NCBI GenBank assembly: GCA_025464045.1 | Contig: JAODBQ010000247.1 | Location: 1 to 6,588, forward strand | Reading direction: 5' to 3' | From: Ilumatobacteraceae bacterium | Lineage (GTDB): Bacteria > Actinomycetota > Acidimicrobiia > Acidimicrobiales > Ilumatobacteraceae | Length of the DNA: 6,588 nt | Shown here: piece by piece, positions 4,516 through 6,588 of the stretch | Position numbering within the stretch: position 1 is the first letter of the stretch | How the letters are laid out: each line of letters starts with the position of its first letter | The notes under the pieces: model-generated | Databases searched by the model: none | Told to the model about the DNA's origin: nothing | The model's input: only the letters and a program-made list of their open reading frames with translations | Translations under genes and position numbers: made by a program

Positions 4516-6588
4516 CTACTGCTCGGTGGGACTGTCGTCAAGGACGTCGCGAAGCTCGGCGCGGGACGTGATGGCGAGCTTCGGGAACAGTTGGTGGAGG
4601 TGCGTCGAGACCGTGCGAGGCGACAGGAACAGCCGCTCGCCGATCTGCTTGTTGGTCAGACCGGCCGCCGCGAGGATGGCGATCTCATGCTGCTGGGGCG
4701 TGAGCGACGCAACGCCGTTCGGTTCGGACCGCCCAACCGCGAGTCCAGTGGCGCGCAGTTCCGTCCTGGCACGGTCAGCCCACGGTCGCGACCCCAGCCG
4801 CTCGAACGTGCCCAACGCGGCGCTGAGCTGACGTCGTGCTTGGCCGGTGGCCTTCATCCGCCGCAGCCGCTCGCCGAAGCTGAGACGGATTCGCGCCTCA
4901 TCGAACGGCCAACGAGCAACGTGCGGCAAGCCCAGCGCCGCCTCGTAGCGCGCTTGTGCCTCGCCATCGGGCGCACACAGCGCCGCTGCTGCACCGGCGA
5001 TCATGGCCAAACGCGCGGAGATGGTGGCGATGCCCGCCGCTTCGATGGCGGCCACGTGACGGGTCGCCTCGGCAGTGCGCCCTGTGCGCGTCGCCGATTC
5101 GACGAGCTCCCAGATGACCCACAGCGCGTGTGGCACGTGCGAGGCGAACTCGCCGGCCGCACTGATCGCAGCTGCGTTCTGGTATGCGGTCTCGAAGTCG
5201 CCTCGCCCGAGAGCTGCCAACGCTCGTACGTGACAGGCGAAGAACCGCACGGCCTCGACCTGTCGGGGAGCCGCCCAACTCTCCATCTCGGCGGCCCCTG
5301 CGAGCGCGCCTTCGAACTCGCCCTGCGCGGCAGCGATCAGTGATGTGTACAGCCGACCGGGAGCGACAAGGCCGTAACCGTTGGCGGCGCACAAGTCGAG
5401 GGCTTCGGCGCACAGACGCGACGACTCATCCCAGTCCCCGGACCAGAAACCATCGTTGCCGAGTAGGAACATCGCCTCGATCGCCGACGTGATCGCGCCA
5501 CCATCGCGACCGTCCTGCGCGACGCGAGTGAGCGCCGCACGACAATCAGACAACCGATCGACATATGAGGCGGCGACACCGACACGTACGATCCGCACCG
5601 GACTGGTCTCCGAGTCGAGGCTCGCGACGGCCTCGTCGAGCCGGTCGAGCACCGAGCGCGACACTCGCGCGGCGTCACCGCGAGTCTCACGAAGGATGGC
5701 CAGCAACCTCGGAGGGGTCGGCCGCAATCGGTCGACGGCGATGTGCACAGACTCCCAACACTCGACGCGACCGCTATAGAAGCAGGAGAGCAACAACACG
5801 TACAACGCCTCGATCAGCGGCCGGCTGTGCGCATCGTCGGGCGTCTCCAGCTCATCGATCGCTCGCACGAGCATCCGGTGTGCCGAGTTGACATCGCCGG
5901 CGCCGATGATCAAGGAGTAGGCGTCGGCGAGGACCATCTCGAGACGGCCGCTTCGCTCGGGAGTCGCGTGACGAACGGCCTCCAATCGCTTCAGCACCTC
6001 GCGGAGATCTCCGAGCACCGTGGCGCCGATGTAGGCCGCTTCAGCAAGCCGACTGCTGCGATCGCCGACCGCCGGGCTGAGATCTGCAGACCGCAGAAGC
6101 TGAATCACCGCCCCGGTGGCGTCGCCGCGTCGCAGTGTCGCGCGTGCAACGTCTGCCAACAGCTCTGCGATCTGTTCGTCCGGACCAATCGCCGCCTCGG
6201 CGAGGTGCCACGCTTGCCGTCCTCGATCGCCCTCGCGTTGTCGAGCGAGGAAGCGATGTGCCGCTCGGAGCTCGTCCTTGGTCGCGACGGCAACAATCGC
6301 CGCGCGGATGAGCGGATGCTGAAAGGTCAGACGACCAGTCTGTCGGTCGACGGCGACAAGGCGTGCGTGTTCGGCCGGGGACAGGTCCTCCAGCTTGACG
6401 ACGCGATCATCGACGCTCTCGAGCACCGCCAAGTCGCCGGTGCCGTCCAACACGGCAAGCAACAACAGGTGTCGGGTCGTCCCCGGCAATTCCTCGACAC
6501 GAGCACAGAACACCGACTCGAGTCGGCGACTCAGCGGCAGGACCGCCGGCAACGTCGTACGACTGGCCGACGAGACCGTACCGAGCGC
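4516..6588 (-). CDS. LAL-family LuxR transcriptional regulator, N-terminus outside window
   Basis: The visible 690 residues are the middle and C-terminal part of a large ATP-binding LuxR (LAL, MalT-like STAND) regulator. The C-terminal LuxR/GerE DNA-binding domain fills residues ~627-685 of the visible part: LTPQQHEIAILAAAGLTNKQ, then IGERLFLSPRTVSTHLHQLF and PKLAITSRAELRDVL. Before it lies a long Ala/Leu/Arg-rich helical region resembling TPR-like repeats, the presumed sensor or oligomerisation part. The first visible residues, PLSRRLESVFCARVEELPG and LLLLAVLDGTGDL, match the segment that follows the AAA ATPase in this family. The Walker motifs would therefore be upstream, and the frame is open to the right edge without a stop, so the TTG at 6552 is not the real start. 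It is first in a same-strand row with two hydrolases, which it probably regulates; the ligand is unknown. Confidence 0.9.
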   Translation of the reverse strand, partial: ALGTVSSASRTTLPAVLPLSRRLESVFCARVEELPGTTRHLLLLAVLDGTGDLAVLESVDDRVVKLEDLSPAEHARLVAVDRQTGRLTFQHPLIRAAIVAVATKDELRAAHRFLARQREGDRGRQAWHLAEAAIGPDEQIAELLADVARATLRRGDATGAVIQLLRSADLSPAVGDRSSRLAEAAYIGATVLGDLREVLKRLEAVRHATPERSGRLEMVLADAYSLIIGAGDVNSAHRMLVRAIDELETPDDAHSRPLIEALYVLLLSCFYSGRVECWESVHIAVDRLRPTPPRLLAILRETRGDAARVSRSVLDRLDEAVASLDSETSPVRIVRVGVAASYVDRLSDCRAALTRVAQDGRDGGAITSAIEAMFLLGNDGFWSGDWDESSRLCAEALDLCAANGYGLVAPGRLYTSLIAAAQGEFEGALAGAAEMESWAAPRQVEAVRFFACHVRALAALGRGDFETAYQNAAAISAAGEFASHVPHALWVIWELVESATRTGRTAEATRHVAAIEAAGIATISARLAMIAGAAAALCAPDGEAQARYEAALGLPHVARWPFDEARIRLSFGERLRRMKATGQARRQLSAALGTFERLGSRPWADRARTELRATGLAVGRSEPNGVASLTPQQHEIAILAAAGLTNKQIGERLFLSPRTVSTHLHQLFPKLAITSRAELRDVLDDSPTEQ

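Noticed and set aside
3652..5343. 563-codon open frame on the + strand opposite the hydrolase and LuxR genes
   Set aside because: It runs antisense to two genes with clear domains and its composition has no recognisable motif; long antisense frames are expected in GC-rich coding DNA.
4516..6552. TTG 6552 as the true start of the LuxR regulator
   Set aside because: The frame stays open and family-like to the window edge and the protein would lack the ATPase module typical of LAL regulators.

Overview
This is a GC-rich window whose coding regions have strongly GC-biased third positions. Together with a Tat-exported hydrolase, a large LAL-type LuxR regulator, a DinB-fold protein and a SnoaL-like protein, this suggests a high-GC Actinomycetota chromosome. 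I cannot name a genus. No phage, CRISPR, rRNA or tRNA signal was seen.

Left part (1-1183, + strand): the last codons of a possible upstream gene end at 76. A perfect 18-bp palindrome (79-96), probably an operator, follows. Then come a DinB-superfamily protein (150-746) and a small SnoaL/NTF2-like protein (791-1183), spaced like a two-gene operon.

Middle part (1184-2630): about 1.4 kb without an intact gene, which looks like a small gene graveyard. It holds a sulfotransferase-family pseudogene (1623-2233) that can be read through the whole family pattern only by crossing three frameshifts. On the opposite strand is a relic of the first ~19 codons of a Ku-type DNA end-joining gene, with ACG where the start ATG is expected (2346-2402) and an 8-bp-arm palindrome just upstream (2409-2425).

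Right part (2631-6588, - strand): three genes in one direction. First in transcription order is a LAL-family LuxR regulator whose N-terminal ATPase part lies beyond the right edge (4516-6588). Next are a cytosolic alpha/beta hydrolase (3655-4353) and a paralogous alpha/beta hydrolase with a twin-arginine signal (2631-3482). Between the regulator and the first hydrolase is a compact cis-element: three GTGAC repeats at 6-bp steps running into an 11-bp inverted repeat. The likely reading is a regulator controlling a pair of related esterases or lactonases, one kept inside and one exported; the substrate is not readable from sequence.

I do not see convincing evidence for a wholly new system. The items most worth a second look are the unannotated sulfotransferase pseudogene, the Ku relic and the three inverted-repeat regulatory candidates.
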